A stretch of 64,000 nucleotides of DNA from Oscillibacter valericigenes Sjm18-20 (GTDB lineage: Bacteria; Bacillota; Clostridia; Oscillospirales; Oscillospiraceae), in NCBI GenBank assembly GCA_000283575.1, contig AP012044.1, forward strand, positions 744,001-808,000, given 5' to 3'. A model generated the notes under the pieces. It searched no databases. It saw only the letters and a program-made list of their open reading frames with translations, and had not been told where the DNA came from. The position numbers and the translations under genes were made by a program. Below, one piece after another: positions 53,302-62,412 of this stretch (the first letter of the stretch is position 1; each line of letters begins with the position of its first letter).

Positions 53302-54200
53302 AAGCATGCTCCTTAAATCGTTTGAAAAGCCTTTCACCAATAATACAAATGAATATAATGAAAGGTTACAAAACATATTCTCCTTCAAAATTACTGCGAA
53401 AGTTAAAAAGCAATGACTCTCTAGATGAGTTCAGTGCTTATAGATAGCAATATCGATTTTTGAAAATGTAGAGTATAGATATAATTTTTAGCGTCCCACC
53501 GTTTTAAACATTATGCAAAGCTCATTCAGTCCTTGCAGCTGCTGAGGTTGCTCATACTCATCAGATATATCAACCCTTTTTAATCGGATGACGTATGACA
53601 GTTTTCCATTTTGAGGGTTCGACTTTGCGGGCATCCGAAAGATAGATTTCGTGGTGCGGCCGCGTATCCGTCATGTCATTGATATATCCGTTTTCATGCA
53701 GATACTTGTCCATGATGGCAACGGAGGCAGGTTCATCGTCAAACGGACCTATGTGCATGATCTATACACACAATCCTTCGTCAACAGTCAAGAACCCCGC
53801 CGCAGAACAGTCCAGTCTTTTCTTTTTAGTAGCTTCCGCTGCTGCCCAATCAAAATCATCTTTTGTCACAAAATCCGGCAGGCGGATCACAGAAATCCAA
53901 TTAAACGAGTCCTTGTTCCCATAGTCAACGCCGTCAATATCATCCTGCCACCAGAAGCCCTCCAGAGGTGGCACTACATATTCAAAAAAGCCTTCAATCT
54001 TATGCGGCCCCTTATAACTCATTTTTATGGTATATGCAATTGCATAAAGAATGCCGGCGGCCTGCTGATATACACCGCCTTCCTGATTTGGATTTCCTTT
54101 TCCTCTAACCGCGATGTAGTTTGCAACCGGAGCCATCACGATTTCCGGTATATGGAGCAGTCAAGAACCGTGCAGAATGTGAACACCCAAAATCCGGGGC

Positions 54201-55090
54201 TTATGCGGCCAGGCCTCTGGCGGCCTGACGATATGTGACCGGCGGCAGGCCGCCGGGGTTAGCGGTGTAGATTCGCTGGCGGTTATAGTAGGTCATGATG
54301 TACCGGAACACGATGCTCTTCACCTGTGCCATGGGAATCCGCTCCGTCCGGATTCGATAGAGTTTTTCCTTCTTCAGCGTAGCAAAAAAGCTCTCCATCC
54401 TGGCGTTGTCGTAGCAGTGTCCCGTACCGCTCATGCTTTGAACCGCACCGTATTGCGCCAGCACCTTCCGAAATGAGGAACTGGTAAATTGGCTGCCGCG
54501 GTCGCTGTGCAGGGTCATTCCATAGGCTCCCTGCGCCTGGCAGGCAGACCGAAACGCCCGGATACACAGCTCCTCCTTCATGTTGTCATCCATGGCAAGA
54601 CCGACGATCTCTCCGTTGTAGCAGTCCAGAACTGCCGCCAGGTACAGCTTGCCGTCCTGACACTGGATCTGCGTGATATCTGTCAGCCACTTCCGGTTAG
54701 GGGCGTCTGCGGTAAAATCCCGGTGGATCAGGTTCTCCGCCTTCTGCGCAGCCAAGTCTGCTTTTGTCAGACTGCTGGGGTGACGAGAAGAACGATGGAG
54801 CAAATCCCACGCTTCATGGCTCGCCGTACGCTGCTGCGGCTTACCGCAATACCGCGCTGCATAAGCGCCAGGAGAATTCGGCCAACGCCATAATTGTCAT
54901 TGTCCGGATTTTCGTTATAAATCTCCTGCCACGGTTTTGGCTTGCCAGCCGACTGCAAAGAGCGGTAGTACCCGGATTCACTGACTTTCACAACCCGGCA
55001 CATGGCATGAATGCAGAACCGCTCACGGCGCAGCGTGATGTACTCATACAACCGCTCCGGCTTTACCGTTTCCGGTCTTTGGCGAAAAAG
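54201..55090 (-). pseudogene. IS3-A copy 3 OrfB transposase, frameshifted
   Basis: The N-terminal part includes YEYITLRRERFCIH but has the PWQ-EIYNEN join. One base is lost near 54795 (AMKRG then shift). The DDE core continues in the other frame (WLTDITQIQ; HSDRGSQFTS; NARMESFFATLKK). Confidence 0.85.
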
Positions 55091-55350
55091 CCCAGCGCAT
55101 CCTTGAGAATCTCATTGGCTTTCCGCTGTTCCGTGATTTCCTTCATCAGCCAGCGCTCGTTCTCGGAAAGCGGCGCGTCGCGGCGAATGCCGCTGCCGAC
55201 GAAGGCGTGGTCTCCAAATGCCTTTCGCTTTTGCCGCCGCTCCGCCAGAGAGTAGTACGGAATGCCCAGCTGTGCCCCCGCCTGCTTCACGCCAACCTCA
55301 TCGGACAGCTTGACCGCTTCTTCTTTGAATTCCTTGTCATATTTGCGCAT
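55063..55350 (-). CDS. IS3-A copy 3 OrfA
   Basis: 95-residue HTH OrfA, intact frame with a few substitutions (SENERWLMKEITEQRKA). Confidence 0.85.
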   Translation of the reverse strand: MRKYDKEFKEEAVKLSDEVGVKQAGAQLGIPYYSLAERRQKRKAFGDHAFVGSGIRRDAPLSENERWLMKEITEQRKANEILKDALGFFAKDRKR

Positions 55351-55532
55351 TGCAAACACCACCTTGTTCTTTCTTTGATTCTATCACTTTTGGGGTGTTT
55401 GCCCTCTGCACTTCTATGATATCCCTCCAATATTCTTAGGCATATAAAATTCTTTGTACTCTTTCTTAAAATCAAAAGCCATACTAAAACCCCTAAGTTT
55501 TATTTATTATCATTGGGCTTAAATCAGGAATG

Positions 55533-56587
55533 TTATCTTCCCAAAAGAACAAACCCGTCCGTCATGATCTTCATTACTCCTGTGAACAGTCCCGGCAGTT
55601 CATTCGTCCCGTCGCTTTCCCCGGTCAGATAGTTCACGATGACATTCGTGATTTCGGAGATGATTACGGCCCCTTCTTTAAAACGGCCGGATGCCTCAAG
55701 CCACGCTTCATTTCCATATTCTCTTCCTATATCGTTGAGGACGCGACTCATTTTATCAAAGCCGCCGCCAAAGTTTACTTCGTCCGGCTCCTTGATTCTA
55801 CGCAGCGCGTTTGGGATAGTCGGTACCGTACCAAAAAACGCAACCTTGTTGGCAAGTAGCTTATTGTAATTCTCTTTCGTTAGCTCGCATTTGAGCTTGG
55901 GAATCTCATTTATAAATTTCTGAAATCCCTTTTTCCCAACAAAACCAACCGGCGGATTCAGAAACATTTCACTTTTTTTGCCAGCGCTTCCTTTGCAATC
56001 CGGTATTTGTCCTTCGTGGCGTTCATCCTGATTGTGCAGACGGTATTCGGCTTCGATAGGTCCGGATAGCTGCAGTCCCATGCGTGACGCAGTTCATCGT
56101 AGGGCAGTGTCTGCATCTCTTCCCGCCCACAGTCAAGCAGGTAAATACACTGCGCATCATCGTCGTAGCCTACCATCAAAACGTAGTGAAAGGGAATATG
56201 CTCTCCATGATACAGTTTAGAAAGATATGGCAGATAGTACATATCCAGAGCACCCAAAACGGGCGGATACCCGGTATCAATTTCAGCCTTGGCTTTCTTG
56301 ATTGCCTGTTCAAATGTTTTATACGTGTAATGCTTGTATTTGAATCCTACAATGGGCGCAAGGAATTCGTACATCTGTTTCGTACGGCCGTCCCCAAGTG
56401 CAATTATACGTTTTAATTCAGCTTTTGGTGTTTTCATATAGCAGAACGAGCCAAATCCGGAGAGCACAAAAAAGAAGCTTGAAGGGAGAGTTTGCCCAGT
56501 ACGTTGAATATATAAATCTTCTATGCCGTTCCACATACACGCGTAATTGTCTAAATGGTGCTTTAACGCGATTATCTTCTCTGGCAT
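55533..56587 (-). pseudogene. BtrH-like protein (BtrH N-terminal plus DUF4872), frameshift in A7
   Basis: About 350 codons. N-terminal BtrH-like domain: LKHHLDNYACMWNGIEDLYI, with the Cys expected for a cysteine-dependent acyltransferase/peptidase-like fold, FVLSGFGSFCYM, HIPFHYVLMVGYDDDA and CIYLLDCGREE. The frame is lost at a run of seven A near 55970 (EALAKK) and regained as SEMFLNPPVGFVGKKGF, FFGTVPTIPNALRRIKEP and GGGFDKMSRVLNDIGREYGN (DUF4872). With eight A the gene would be whole. ATG at 56587 follows AGGAGG. BtrH in butirosin synthesis moves an acyl group onto an aminoglycoside; here substrate and role are unknown. Confidence 0.75.
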
Positions 56588-56660
56588 AAATAGAAGCCTC
56601 CTGTTTCCTAACAATCTAACAGCAGGAGCATATACCCTCGCATCGTGCGAGAGTCAAGAA

Positions 56661-57476
56661 CTATTTTTTGATAGGGTAGCAGATTTCGGTGATGATATAG
56701 TTTTCTGGGTTTCGTTCGTTATCCGGCGAGATATAGTAGACGTTGAACGCCTTTCCCGAAAACCTGTAACCATTTTCAATAATCCAATGATAAATGTGCC
56801 TGCTGATTTCGCCTATCCGGCTGTATATGCCCTGAAACGCCACAACAGCCGCTTCGGTTTCAGGCATCTCCAAAAATCTCAGTCCTTCAATGTCCTGCCC
56901 AGCCTGCTCGATGACCCTGAAAACCTCGGTATCGATGCATTTTCTCTCAAAATCCACGCTATGCATTATCGCCATGCAATATGGTGCGTCCGCAAGCCTT
57001 ATTCCATTTGTCTTGCACGCCCTGTCCAGACGTTCCCATAGCAGACCTTCTTCGCTGAATTCTCGGATAACGCCGCGCAAACCGACAACCCTGCGTGCGG
57101 GAAATCGCTTAACACTGACGGACAACATGTATTCGTTTTGCGTATCGAGTTCGCTAAGAGCCTGCCGCATCTGCGCGATCTGCTTTTCCGTTATGGAAAG
57201 GCTTTCTTCTTTTTCTCTTATTTTGCTTTCCAGAAAGGTTCTGATCCGATCATCCAACGTGCCATCCATCAAAATTTCGGATATTTCATCCAGACCAAAT
57301 CCAAGGCTTTTTAACACCTGGATATGATTTGCCCGGACAATCTGCTTTTCGCCATAAAACCGGTAGTTGTTCATACGGTCTATCTGTTCCGGCTTGAGCA
57401 ATCCTATTTTATCGTAGTTTCGGAGCATATGGATACTAATTCCAGTCAAAACTGAGAATTCACCGATTTTCAGCAT
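56661..57476 (-). CDS. MerR-family regulator with GyrI-like effector domain
   Basis: A 271-residue activator: MerR HTH (IGEFSVLTGISIHMLRNYDK, IGLLKP; NNYRFYGEKQIVRANHIQVL), coiled coil (KEESLSITEKQIAQMRQALS), then a GyrI-like multidrug-binding domain (about 120-270; SVKRFPARRVVGLRGVIREF; PENYIITEICYPIKK). BmrR/Mta-like layout, so it probably turns on the downstream BtrH-like and GyrI-like genes when a small molecule binds. No ribosome site stronger than AAAATACGGTGAACT is seen before the ATG. Confidence 0.88.
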   Translation of the reverse strand: MLKIGEFSVLTGISIHMLRNYDKIGLLKPEQIDRMNNYRFYGEKQIVRANHIQVLKSLGFGLDEISEILMDGTLDDRIRTFLESKIREKEESLSITEKQIAQMRQALSELDTQNEYMLSVSVKRFPARRVVGLRGVIREFSEEGLLWERLDRACKTNGIRLADAPYCMAIMHSVDFERKCIDTEVFRVIEQAGQDIEGLRFLEMPETEAAVVAFQGIYSRIGEISRHIYHWIIENGYRFSGKAFNVYYISPDNERNPENYIITEICYPIKK

Positions 57477-57587
57477 AGTTCACCGTATTTTCCCTGTGTT
57501 ATATAAAACAAGCTTATTCGCACATCATAAACATTGCACGAAACCGCTGGCGCGGTGGTATCTAAACCCTGAATTTTTCTTCTATCG

Positions 57588-57622
57588 AACCTGCTGCAGT
57601 TGCGGCAGGTTTTCTCTTTGCC
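57588..57622 (+). terminator. Hairpin before the recombinase gene
   Basis: AACCTGC...GCAGGTT followed by TTCTCTTT. May be part of the end of the IS91-like element. Confidence 0.45.
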
Positions 57623-57660
57623 CTTTACAATGGAAGCATCACTTTCAAGGAGATGATTCC

Positions 57661-58476
57661 ATGACAAATGAAGAAGTCTTTTCTCGAGCCTACGATGAGG
57701 TGCGGCTGCGAGGTCTGTCGCCCAAAACAGTTGCGTCGTATCTGGGACGGCTCAAGCTGTTCCTAAAGTATTTCAATGACCGCCCAATTGAAGAAATGAA
57801 TGAAATCGAGATTCGCGAGTACCTGCTGTATCTATTGGATTCCGGACACAGCGCGGGATCAGTCAATGTTTACAATAGCGCACTGCGTTTCATTTTCGGT
57901 GCAGTCATGGGGCAAAACCTAAACTATCAGCTAATCCATCGACGGCGCGAACACCGGGAGTTCCCGGCATTGATGAGCAAAAAAGAGCTTGCGCATTTCT
58001 TTTCCAGCATGGACAACCTCCGTGACAGAGCTATGTTTGAAACCGCATACGGCGCGGGATTGCGCCTGTCCGAAATAACTTACCTCCGCGTTCAGGACAT
58101 TGACAGCCAGCAGATGAGAATCTTCGTCCACCACGGAAAAGGCGGCAAAGACAGATATACGCTGCTCTCACAGCGTAATTTAAAGGTGCTACGTGAGTAT
58201 TGCAGGCCAAATCATCCGGAGGGGTATTTGTTTTATCTCAGAAAGCAGCGGCAAAAAGTATTGACGCCGCGCTCGGTGGCAAATGCCTTTCGTAACTGCT
58301 GCAAAAATGCTGGCCTGCCGGATACTTACACGGTGCATACGCTGCGCCACTGCTTTGCGACGCACCTCTTGGAATCCGGTGCAGAAGTCTGCCAAATCAA
58401 AGAAATGCTTGGTCATACATTCATTCAGACGACTGCATTTTACCTTCACATCGGCAACATGAACAAGCAGATTTAA
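57661..58476 (+). CDS. Tyrosine recombinase of the IS91-like element
   Basis: A 271-residue XerC/D-type integrase: SAM-like N-terminal domain (SRAYDEVRLRGLSPKTVASY), catalytic Arg in GAGLRLSEITYLR, Lys in HGKGGKDRY, HTLRHCFATHLLE (His and Arg), LGH, and nucleophile Tyr in TTAFYLHIG. Complete. AAGGAGAT six bases before ATG at 57661. May resolve or integrate single-strand intermediates made by the partner; that is inferred. Confidence 0.9.
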   Translation: MTNEEVFSRAYDEVRLRGLSPKTVASYLGRLKLFLKYFNDRPIEEMNEIEIREYLLYLLDSGHSAGSVNVYNSALRFIFGAVMGQNLNYQLIHRRREHREFPALMSKKELAHFFSSMDNLRDRAMFETAYGAGLRLSEITYLRVQDIDSQQMRIFVHHGKGGKDRYTLLSQRNLKVLREYCRPNHPEGYLFYLRKQRQKVLTPRSVANAFRNCCKNAGLPDTYTVHTLRHCFATHLLESGAEVCQIKEMLGHTFIQTTAFYLHIGNMNKQI

Positions 58477-58531
58477 AGCCCGTTGGACTCACTGCCTAAA
58501 AAGCGGGGCCGCAAACCGAGGGTGTCATCAA

Positions 58532-59626
58532 ATGCCTGAGGTACAAGATATCTTTGAGGAATACGGTGAGGCATACCGCCAAAACCACCGGCTGCCTATG
58601 GCTCAACGCAAGGCAATGAACGCCATTCTCAATTGCCGCACGGCCAAACTTGGAGGCCACATGGATCACTGTCCGGAGTGTGGATACCAAAGACCATCCT
58701 ACAACTCCTGCCGTAACCGGCACTGTCCGAAATGCCAGACACTCTCCAAAGAACGCTGGATTGACGCGCAAAAGGGAAACCTGCTCCATGTGGGCTACTT
58801 TCATGTGGTATTCACCGTACCGCAGGAGCTGAATCCATGGATTTACCGGAACCAGCAGGGCGGTTACAATCTGCTTTTCCGCTGTGTAGCTGAGACGATA
58901 CAGGAGTTGTCTGCTGACAAAAAATATCTTGGCGCCGCCACCGGCCACACCGCTGTGCTCCATACCTGGGGGCAGAATCTCAGTTTTCATCCTCACATTC
59001 ACTGTATTGTTCCGGGCGGTGGCCTCACCAAGCTGGGCAAATGGCTTCCGTCCAGGAAAAAGTTCTTCTTGCCGGTGAAGGTCCTGTCCAGGAAATTTCG
59101 AGGCAAGTTTTTGGTGCTGCTTAAGCAGCAGTTTCCCAACATAGAACCATCTCTGCTGAATGAGTGTTATCATAAAGAATGGGTGGTCTACTGCAAGCCG
59201 CCTTTCAAAGATGCAGCCTGCGTGGTGGAGTATCTGGGGCGCTACACCCACAGGGTGGCAATCGCCAACAACCGTATTTTAAGTACAGAGAACGGGCAGG
59301 TCTCTTTCAAATGGCGAGACTACCGGGACGGCAGCCGCTGGAAAGAGATGACGTTGGGAGCGGAAGAATTTATTCGGCGCTTCCTGATGCACGTCCTGCC
59401 AACCGGGTTCATGAAAATTCGGCACTATGGTTTTCTGTCCAGTCGCGGCAAGCAGAAGAAGCTGCACACCTGCAAGGTACAGACGGGCACATCACTGAAA
59501 AAAAGAGAAAAGCTCTCCACGGAGGCCCTCATCCAAAAGATCCTCGGCAGAAAGCCCTCTCAATGCCCAAACTGTGGCTTTTGCGGTCTGCTTCGAACCG
59601 GACTCGCACCACCCACAGCCTGCTAA
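58532..59626 (+). CDS. IS91-family HUH transposase
   Basis: A 364-residue rolling-circle transposase: N-terminal zinc motif (HCPECGYQRPSYNSCRNRHC, PKC), VVFTVPQELNPW, HUH motif HPHIHCIVPGGG near residue 155, and catalytic Tyr in VVEYLGRYTHRVAI near 235. GLKS-like end lost; C-terminal CPNCGFCG zinc pair. Intact frame. GAGGGTG eight bases before the start. Confidence 0.92.
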   Translation: MPEVQDIFEEYGEAYRQNHRLPMAQRKAMNAILNCRTAKLGGHMDHCPECGYQRPSYNSCRNRHCPKCQTLSKERWIDAQKGNLLHVGYFHVVFTVPQELNPWIYRNQQGGYNLLFRCVAETIQELSADKKYLGAATGHTAVLHTWGQNLSFHPHIHCIVPGGGLTKLGKWLPSRKKFFLPVKVLSRKFRGKFLVLLKQQFPNIEPSLLNECYHKEWVVYCKPPFKDAACVVEYLGRYTHRVAIANNRILSTENGQVSFKWRDYRDGSRWKEMTLGAEEFIRRFLMHVLPTGFMKIRHYGFLSSRGKQKKLHTCKVQTGTSLKKREKLSTEALIQKILGRKPSQCPNCGFCGLLRTGLAPPTAC

Positions 59627-59976
59627 ATTACAAAGCCTTTTTAAGTCTGCTCCAAGGGCAGGCTGGCTTTGCTGCACCCATTCTACCATAGAAAGAAAAG
59701 AATTGATATGACTTTTTCCGGAAACTGTGCTTTTCAGGTATCTGCGCAGCTGTAATTTCAAGAAATAAAAGCGAATGCTTTTCCCATAGCTGCCAGCAAA
59801 CCGCCCGCGGTTTCGTGCTATGGAATTATCCAAACAAGGGCGACGCAGTTTCTGCTGTGTCGTTCTTTTTTTCGCCCATGCTCAGATAATTCTCTACTCA
59901 TTAGACAAAGTTTATTGGCTTAGCAAATGCCCTGTAATGCTCAATACGGGCACTGTCTTCATTGAGAAGCTGAGAA
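59627..59976. other. 3' flank of the IS91-like element
   Basis: No gene. Contains the right end of the element at an unknown point and a terminator at 59841-59868. Confidence 0.45.
59841..59868 (+). terminator. Rho-independent terminator
   Basis: CGACGCAG/CTGTGTCG (one G-T pair), loop TTTCTG, followed by TTCTTTTTTT. Confidence 0.75.
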
Positions 59977-60687
59977 TCATTTCGAATATATGCTTGAAGA
60001 TGAAACTCCTCCATCAACAGGAAAAGCACCCCCTGTTATATATCCGGCATCCTCACTTACAAGAAAAGCCACCATATTCGCAATGTCTGTGGGTTCTCCA
60101 ATCCGCTTTAGCGGTATGCGTTCTGCACAGCGGATAGCGGATGCTTCATCCTGAAAACTTTTTTGTAAAAGAGGAGTATTAATTGGTCCTGGTAATACGC
60201 AATTAACGCGGATCCCATACTCTGCATATTGCTGTGCAAGACACTTTGTCAGCATAATAAGTCCTGCTTTTGTTGTGCAGTACAATGGTGATGTTAATTC
60301 CGGGACAAGCCCCAGGCAGGAAGCAATCATAACAATTGAGCCCTTTGCAGCTTTAATTTTTGTAAATGCATTGCGTGTCATAAGATAGGTGCCTTTAATG
60401 TTAATATCCACCATTCTGTCTACTTCTTCATTTGTAGTGTCTTCCAGATATTTTTCAAAATAGACACCTGCATTATTAACTAAAATATTCAATTGAGGGA
60501 TATTTGATAACGCCAACTTGATTTGTTTATCATCACGGATATCAACGTGATAAAACTCAAAATCTACTGGCGGGCTTTGAATATCAAAAACAACGACATG
60601 CATACCCAAATTCTGAAGCTTTTTTGAGATAGCAAGCCCCATTCCTGAGCTTCCGCCTGTAACAACAACAACTTTTTTATTTTCCAT
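59977..60687 (-). CDS. Short-chain dehydrogenase/reductase
   Basis: A 236-residue NAD(P)-dependent SDR: cofactor motif VTGGSSGMGLAIS near residue 9, NILVNNAGVYF near 75, catalytic Ser in IVMIASCLGLVPEL, YCTTK (Tyr and Lys), PGPINTPL, and the closing EDAGYITGGAFPVDGGVS. Asp at the end of strand 2 (V-F-D-I) favours NAD(H). Substrate unknown. ATG at 60687 follows AGGAGATATTT. No operon partner. Confidence 0.93.
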   Translation of the reverse strand: MENKKVVVVTGGSSGMGLAISKKLQNLGMHVVVFDIQSPPVDFEFYHVDIRDDKQIKLALSNIPQLNILVNNAGVYFEKYLEDTTNEEVDRMVDINIKGTYLMTRNAFTKIKAAKGSIVMIASCLGLVPELTSPLYCTTKAGLIMLTKCLAQQYAEYGIRVNCVLPGPINTPLLQKSFQDEASAIRCAERIPLKRIGEPTDIANMVAFLVSEDAGYITGGAFPVDGGVSSSSIYSK

Positions 60688-60823
60688 AAATATCTCCTGT
60701 GCATGAAATAATTCTAAATTATGTGCCAATTATGTGTATAAAATAAGCCTAGAGCTTTGGCATATCATAAATATACTGCAGAACTTAGTTTCCGGTACTG
60801 ATTATTTATAACCAGCTGTCTAC

Positions 60824-61039
60824 TTATCTGATTTCACGCTGAACTTCAATGATTTCAGCATCAACATTGTCCTCAATGAATTTCAGGATCGAATCAATCA
60901 TACTGTCCGCATGCGATACAGTACCAGTGACATAGGCCAATCCAAGCACGATTGTCTGGTGAATATCCTGTGCATCTACCTCGGAAATTGAAATATTGAA
61001 TTTGTTTTTTGCTTTATTAATTAAGCTTTTTACCACCAT
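60824..61039 (-). pseudogene. DUF503 (YlxP-like) protein, N-terminus lost to IS ends
   Basis: 71 codons (MVVKSLINKAKNKFNISISE; TVSHADSMIDSILKFIEDNV; AEIIEVQREI) cover the C-terminal three quarters of DUF503, which normally starts about 25 residues earlier (..SLKEKR-VVKSL). The frame meets an IS3-A end relic at 61041. It might still be translated from the GTG/ATG there, but the first strand is missing. Confidence 0.75.
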
Positions 61040-61137
61040 CTGGAGAAGTCAAGAACTGTGGAGGGATATCATAGAAGTGCAGAGGACAAACACCCCAAAT
61101 GTGATAGAATCAAAGGAAGAACAAGGTGGTGTTTGCA

Positions 61138-61425
61138 ATGCGCAAATATGACAAGGAGTTCAAAGAAGAAGCGGTCAAGCTGTCCAATGAAATCGGCGTG
61201 AAGCAGGCGGCGGCACAACTGGGCATTCCGTACTACTCTCTGGCGGAGTGGCGGCAGAAGCGAAAGGCCTTCGGAGATCACGCCTTCGTCGGAAGCGGAA
61301 TTCGCCGCGACGCACCGCTTTCCGAGAACGAACGTCGACTAATAAAGGAAATCGCGGAGCTGCGAAAAGCAAATGAGATTCTTAAAGATGCGCTGGGTTT
61401 TTTCGCCAAAGACCGGAAACGGTAA
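61138..61425 (+). CDS. IS3-A copy 4 OrfA
   Basis: 95-residue HTH OrfA, intact (LSNEIGVKQAAAQLGIPYYS). Contains the T-TTT-TTC slip site. Confidence 0.88.
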   Translation: MRKYDKEFKEEAVKLSNEIGVKQAAAQLGIPYYSLAEWRQKRKAFGDHAFVGSGIRRDAPLSENERRLIKEIAELRKANEILKDALGFFAKDRKR

Positions 61426-62308
61426 AGCCGGAGCGGCTGTATGAGTACATCACGCTGCGCCGTGAGCGGTTCTGCATTCATACCATGTGTCGGGTTGTGA
61501 AAGTCAGTGAATCCGGGTACTACCGCTCTTTGCAGTCGGCTGGCAAGCCAAAACCATGGCAGTTGCTTCTGGTCAAAATACGAGAGATTTATAATGAAAA
61601 TCCGGACAATGACAATTTGGCGTTGGCCGAATCCTTCTGGCGCTTACACAGCGCGGTATTGCGGTAAGCCGCAGCAGCGTACGGCGGGCCATGAAACGTG
61701 GAGGTTTGCTCCATCGTTCTTCTCGTCGCTCCAGCAGTCTGACAAAAGCAGACTTGGCTGCGCAGAAGGCGGAGAACCTGATTCACCGGGATTTTACCGC
61801 AGACGCCCCTAACCGGAAGTGGCTGACAGATATCACGCAGATCCAGTGTCAGGACGGCAAGCTGTACATAGCGGCAGTTCTGGACTGTTATAACGGAGAG
61901 ATCGTCGGTCTTGCCATGGATGACAACATGAAGAAGGAGCTGTGTATCCGGGCGTTTCGGTCTGCCTGCCAGGCGCAGGGAGCCTATGGAATGACCCTGC
62001 ACAGCGACCGCGGAAACCAATTTACCAGCTCCTCATTTCAAAAGGTGCTGGCGCAATACGGCGCGGTTCAAAGCATGAGCGGTACGGGACACTGCTACGA
62101 CAACGCCAGGATGGAGAGCTTTTTTGCTACGCTGAAGAAAGAAAAACTCTATCGAATCCGGACGGAGCAGATGCCCATGGCACAGGTTAAGAGCATCGTG
62201 TTCCGGTACATCATGACCTACTATAACCGCCGGCGAATCTACACTGCCAACCCCGGCGGCCTGCCGCCGGCCATGTATCGCCAGGCCGCCAGAGGCCTGG
62301 CCGCATAA
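61398..62308 (+). pseudogene. IS3-A copy 4 OrfB transposase, 1-bp deletion
   Basis: N-terminal part complete (including PWQLLLVKIREIYNEN); one base lost near 61616 (NDN then LALAE instead of YGVGR). The DDE core resumes in the shifted frame from about 61691 to 62308 (WLTDITQIQ; HSDRGNQFTS; NARMESFFATLKK). Confidence 0.87.
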
Positions 62309-62412
62309 GCCGCAGATTTCGGGTGTTCACATTCTGCACGGTTCTTGACTGCTCCAAATCCTGCTGATAAGACTCAAGCAAAGTTATGAAGAATATGCTG
62401 CCCTCTGCACTT

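Larger units (their letters stand above)
54153..55429 (-). mobile_element. IS3-family element, type A, copy 3
   Basis: 1277 bp, TGGAG...CTCCA, flanked by direct ATA (54150-54152, 55430-55432). Carries the 21-bp deletion shared with copy 1 plus a 1-bp loss in orfB. Confidence 0.92.
53570..55482 (-). pseudogene. GyrI-like small-molecule-binding protein split by IS3-A copy 3
   Basis: The gene starts at 55482 (AGGGG seven bases upstream; MAFDFKKEYKEFYMPKNI), is cut by the 54153-55429 element, and resumes in frame with PEIVMAPVANYIAVRGKGNP. Then come AAGILYAIAYTIKMSYKGPH, GFFEYVVPPLEGFWWQDDI, a TAG at 53762-53764 (expected Gln), HIGPFDDEPASVAIMDKYL and HHEIYLSDARK. This is a stand-alone GyrI-like protein of about 200 residues. 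Two independent lesions, IS and nonsense. Last gene after a MerR/GyrI regulator and a BtrH-like gene. Confidence 0.85.
57600..59830 (+). mobile_element. IS91-like element with tyrosine recombinase
   Basis: Two same-strand genes, a tyrosine recombinase and an HUH (Y1) transposase, separated by 55 bases, as in clostridial IS91-like elements. IS91-type elements lack inverted repeats, so the limits given are approximate and set by the flanking genes. Confidence 0.6.
61059..62356 (+). mobile_element. IS3-family element, type A, copy 4
   Basis: 1298 bp, TGGAG...CTCCA, one base below the inferred ancestor. No target duplication (CTG / AAT), as expected if it entered or rearranged within an older copy. 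Confidence 0.9.

Noticed and set aside
53651-54238. 195-codon plus-strand frame near IS3-A copy 3
   Set aside because: Runs antisense through the GyrI-like remnant and into the IS end; no protein features.
58496-59251. 251-codon minus-strand frame over the IS91 transposase
   Set aside because: Antisense of a gene with clear HUH motif.
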